Shown here: positions 60,579 through 64,000 of the stretch, one piece after another
Layout: the number at the start of each line of letters is the position of its first letter
Position numbering within the stretch: position 1 is the first letter of the stretch
NCBI RefSeq assembly: GCF_009017415.1
Contig: NC_092406.1
Coordinates: forward strand, 2,480,001-2,544,000
DNA from: Aspergillus flavus
Lineage: Eukaryota; Ascomycota; Eurotiomycetes; Eurotiales; Aspergillaceae
Length of the DNA stretch: 64,000 nt
Reading direction: 5' to 3'
Translations under genes and position numbers: made by a program
The notes under the pieces: model-generated
Seen by the model: only the letters and a program-made list of their open reading frames with translations
Database searches by the model: none
What the model was told of the DNA's origin: nothing

Positions 60579-62326
60579 TCATGCCCCGTTTCTCTTATCC
60601 ATGACGGTCTTCAGGATGATCTCACAATTTGGCATCCTAGCCCAAGGGTCAACGCTCTGTTCAATTCCTTCAGCTGTGACGTTGACCATCTTAGCCCCTG
60701 GGGCATAAAAAGGCCAGTTATCTGTCCTGTTATGCTGTTTGAACTTTCCTGCAGTAAACTTCAAGACTTCTAACTGAAATTGTCTGGCATGGGAGACGTT
60801 TAAGCCCGGGAACTCAGCTCCCTCTCTATAGAAATAGTCTGTAGCCGTCAGTATGTTTGCCACAAAGTAATCAAACATTAGAACCACATACAGTATAAAT
60901 CCAATCCATGCGTAGCAGGCGGCACCGAAAACAAATACCGCTGAGTTCTGTTCCCATAAGCCTTTGCAACAGCCCTCGCATTACAGGCGAAAACTATATC
61001 AGTCGTCCAAGAGTTCGCAACCAGTTGTAGCTGCGAATCTGGGTAGGGATACATGTCCCGGATGTGCTGAACGGTGGCATTACTAGCTCCCGGAACCAGG
61101 CGTCGGACCAACGTGGCAAAGCCTTCGTACGTGCTGATTTCTGGCGTCAACCCGAGTCCTTCTGCCGCCATGTTTCCAGACATTACTGCTTGGATATTCT
61201 TGTGGTAACGGCCTTGTTGGAGCATGACGGGGACTGCATCGAGTAGGTATTTTCCGTCTGGGAACGGACCAATACCAATCCCAGGGCCGAAGGTGCCTCC
61301 TCCTGAGCCGCCGGGGAGATCTAGCACTTTCTTATTCGTGGCGGCTAGGGCGGATGGCGATAAATCCCTCAGACAAGAGAGGGACGAGCAGTTCGCAGCA
61401 TGTAGTGTTTGATCATAGACCTCTTGGCGACGCTCTGTTACGTTCCTCCTCGGCATGAGACCAGGGGATGACAGGAATGCCTTTGCCAGTCAGTGGAAGT
61501 TATCTATCTTCGCAACATGGAAAAAGCCCACCTTCTGGAAAGGGAGAGTACCGTTCCCACCATTCCCGACGAGCATCATGGCAATCATACCAGCTCCCGC
61601 GCTCTGGCCCCCGACAGTGATATTGTCAGGATCACCTCCAAACCGAGATATATACTTCTTTGTCCACTCCAACGCAGCAATACCATCGTGGAGCCCTACA
61701 TTGGCATCCATATCTTCATGCGCAGACGACACCCACCCGTACAATCCCATCCTGGTGACCTGATTAGCAACGTACATAAAAAGGACCGGAAAGGGAACAA
61801 ACCGATAGTTACTCGCCACAAAGATAAACCGATTCTCCTCTCCCATAATCAAGTCCATTAGACCATACCCATCCCCGAAGAGATCCTTACTTCCAAATGC
61901 AAATGCACTCCCATGCAGCCAGTGCAGAACCGGTACATCGTCCCCCTCACGCACTCCCTCCGGCACCCACACATTCAGGAAAAGACAATCCTCCTGCCCC
62001 CAGGAGGTTCCGTTAATACCCGGGAAGGGAGCCTGCGAATTCACAGAGCTGACACAATCGCTTTTCGTGAGTCGATCACGACCATCCTGGATGCCGTCTT
62101 CGTGAAGCGGGGGAGTGACTGGTTTACGGAAGCGACGGGTTCCAGTAGGTGGCTGCGCGAAGCGGATGTTGTTGTATAGACCGACTTTGGTCCCAGATTT
62201 GGTGGTGTTAATAAATGTTGGGGTGTGGGTAGCATAGCCTAGGTCTATCTGGGGGAAGGTTTGGGCGGTGACCCGGGGAAGAAGGGAGGATATTGTGCTT
62301 AAGATTAGGAGAATATGTGAATACAT
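60579..62326 (-). CDS. secreted type B carboxylesterase/lipase (alpha/beta hydrolase)
   Basis: Four exons, 61803-62326, 61532-61751, 60892-61480 and 60579-60838, keep phase and encode 530 residues. A signal peptide (about 1-21, ending RVTA-Q) precedes the carboxylesterase fold. Signatures are EDCLFLNVWVPEG and the nucleophile elbow GGQSAGAG with Ser225. Candidate acid Glu is in MAAEGLG and candidate His in PATHGLDLY. Several N-glycosylation sequons (NGT, NVT, NRT) fit secretion. The elbow has Gln in place of the common Glu, which is frequent in fungal members. Such enzymes hydrolyse esters outside the cell; the substrate is not predictable. Confidence 0.93.
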
Positions 62327-63734
62327 TATAGGGTTATATGCGTGTTAGGGATTGGTTCTTCTGAAGGTGTATGCATTGCTGGAGGACTGGAGCTTCCATA
62401 GTACCGGAATTGCTGTTTTATAGTTCTATGGAAGCTTCCGGGTACGGGTTGGCTCGTACTCGCTTCACTTGAACCGAGTGGATCCCTCGTATAAAGGCGC
62501 ATACTAGGTTCGGTTGATCGACATCAGTCATGCTTATTCGTCAAACTGACATTAGGTTCGAAAATAAATGGAGAGTTCGTATCGGGCCACAGGTCTATGG
62601 CTTGCCTCGTAGTTCAACAACGTCTGAACCAAGTAAAAGGTATCCTTATCAATCGAGCGGGGCACCATGACACGTCGACACATTAGGCGAATGAATAAAA
62701 CTGAACGGAAAGAATTGATGAACGAAGGCTATGTGGGCCACATCACTAAGGCGAACACGCAGTTCAAACCAATGAAGGCATCCAAAGACATCTGAGGTGT
62801 GTCAATTTAGGCATCACAGCCACTGGGAGTTAAAATAGGTATATACTAGGTAGCCCCATGCTGGCCTTGTGCGTAATCAGACGACAAGACTAGTTGAGTC
62901 CCAAATGAGTCAAACCATGAATCATGTTTACATGTGTCCCATTCGTATACGTTTAGTTGAGATGTCGAATATCCCCAAGTTCTGAGCATATGCAAGGCTG
63001 TTGATCAATCCGACAAGGTTGACGAATAAGCTTGCTGTACCATGTTCGTTCCTCATATATATTAGGGGCACGGGAGTAGCTACCATCCTTGTAGCCACAG
63101 CCTATTTTTATTCTTTATTTTTTTTATAGTTCTGGTTGTTGGTAGGAATCTCAATATATTGCTATAGAAGTAGATAGCATCAACAAAGCACACTTCCGAA
63201 TGTATTCGAACATGAAAAGAGTGACTAGGGGTCCTTTGAGATATATGCAGTTAGCTAACTGCCGACCCCTAAGGTTTGTCGATTCACTATATATAGGCAT
63301 GTTGACCGAATACTTGAAGCGACCGGGGGCATATAGGGTCGATGGCTTAATGTAGCAAACGAGAGAAAATGGCAAGGTGTTGTAGTCTAAAGCTTTTATA
63401 TGTTCAGAGGGTATTTCTACTCTTTTTGGTCATGGTAGTTCTACATATTTCGAGTTAGTTGGTACTAGTAGTACCGCCGATGTACAGGGTAATTAGGATC
63501 GAGTAGTACAGTATGATAACCGGAATGAGAATCAATACAAAGAACAAACATATAGGAAGTACTCAAGTGAGTAAGAGGCGTAACCAATCCCGGACGAGAT
63601 GACATCTTCCCCTCATTTTCCCAAGAAGCGGGGCAGCCACATCAGTGTGTATATAAGGCAAGTGATACAAGGACTTTCTTCGGGCGGATTATCTTCTTGT
63701 AAACCATCTCACGGACTGCAGTTGAAATATAAAA
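62327..63734. other. intergenic, divergent promoter region
   Basis: No gene recognised in 1.4 kb. It contains the inverted repeat annotated separately and several short AT-rich stretches. Confidence 0.45.
62391..62436. repeat. inverted repeat, 11-bp perfect arms
   Basis: AGCTTCCATAG at 62391-62401 and its exact reverse complement CTATGGAAGCT at 62426-62436 flank a 24-nt loop, 65-110 bp upstream of the carboxylesterase start. Confidence 0.7.
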
Positions 63735-64000
63735 ATGCCTCGAGTAGCTATTGTCACCGGCTCAGCGCGTGGGATGTGAGTACCACCCTCCTGGTATCTG
63801 TACTAGTATAGTTAGTGACAAACATTTCTCAGTGGCAAAGCGATTGCCCTTCGCCTTGCAAGCGATGGCTATTCAGTTTGCATTAATGATATCCCTGGTG
63901 CAAAGGATGAAATCGTCAGAGTTGTCGATGAAATCAATGCCACGAGCACCCCAGAAGCTACCTCTTCTTCTCGTCCCCGGGCGATTGGTATAGCTGCCGA
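63735..64000 (+). CDS. short-chain dehydrogenase/reductase, 5' part, cut by the right window edge
   Basis: Exon 1, 63735-63775 (MPRVAIVTGSARG), joins in phase to exon 2 starting at 63833 through a 57-nt intron with GTGAGT and CAG. The join completes the Rossmann motif TGSARGIG, the TGxxxGxG cofactor loop of classical SDRs. The second strand ends CINDIP, where the Asp favours NAD(H) over NADP(H). The frame stays open to the window end (RAIGIAAD, the start of the next strand). The active-site YxxxK lies beyond the window, so substrate class cannot be judged. Confidence 0.88.

Overview
The window is nuclear DNA of a filamentous ascomycete, most likely an Aspergillus-type member of the Eurotiales. 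Genes are interrupted by short introns of about 45-120 nt with GT(A/G)NGT donors and CTRAY-like branch sites. It carries velB with its proline-rich insertion inside the velvet domain, an Aspergillus-type IgE-binding-protein homologue, and Zn2Cys6 regulators. I saw no operons, CRISPR arrays or recognisable transposons. Exon boundaries below were worked out by hand, checking that reading phase is kept across every junction.

Layout. 0-8 kb: a 5'-complete, edge-truncated low-complexity protein, a gamma-glutamylcyclotransferase-like protein, cytochrome c1, and the meiotic AAA+ ATPase Pch2/TRIP13. 8-18 kb: the F-box/Sec10-like recyclin Rcy1, a secreted CAP/PR-1 protein, eIF3b, and a DEK_C-SWIB chromatin protein. 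18-30 kb: the Hel2/ZNF598 ubiquitin ligase, the meiotic MutS homologue Msh4, the WD40 ribosome-assembly factor Rsa4/NLE1, the IgE-binding-like secreted protein, and velB. 30-36.5 kb: a nearly 7 kb gene-poor stretch upstream of velB. 36.5-44 kb: a C6-type regulator with a degenerate zinc cluster, a small DUF3602 protein, a membrane-anchored Q-rich protein, and a PGAP4-like glycosyltransferase. 44.5 kb: a tRNA-Leu(AAG) gene with an intron-like insertion at a non-canonical place. 46-52 kb: a peroxisomal crotonase (ends SKL), the mitochondrial import-motor subunit Pam17, an acyl/aryl-CoA ligase (ends AKI), and a FAR-17a/AIG1-like membrane protein. 53-64 kb: a complete Zn2Cys6 regulator, a membrane-anchored RRM-like protein, a DUF6314 protein, a secreted type B carboxylesterase, and the 5' end of a short-chain dehydrogenase.

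How the genes relate. Most are unrelated housekeeping genes in head-to-head or tail-to-tail pairs: msh4/rsa4 share a 246 bp promoter, and eIF3b/SWIB share a 642 bp promoter. Pch2 and Msh4, two meiotic recombination factors, lie about 14 kb apart. The crotonase and the CoA ligase both carry peroxisomal C-termini and may serve one side-chain degradation pathway. The most unusual signal is the 56-nt insertion in the tRNA-Leu gene. It has the length and the donor, branch and acceptor motifs of a spliceosomal intron, and sits between the D arm and the anticodon arm instead of at position 37/38.
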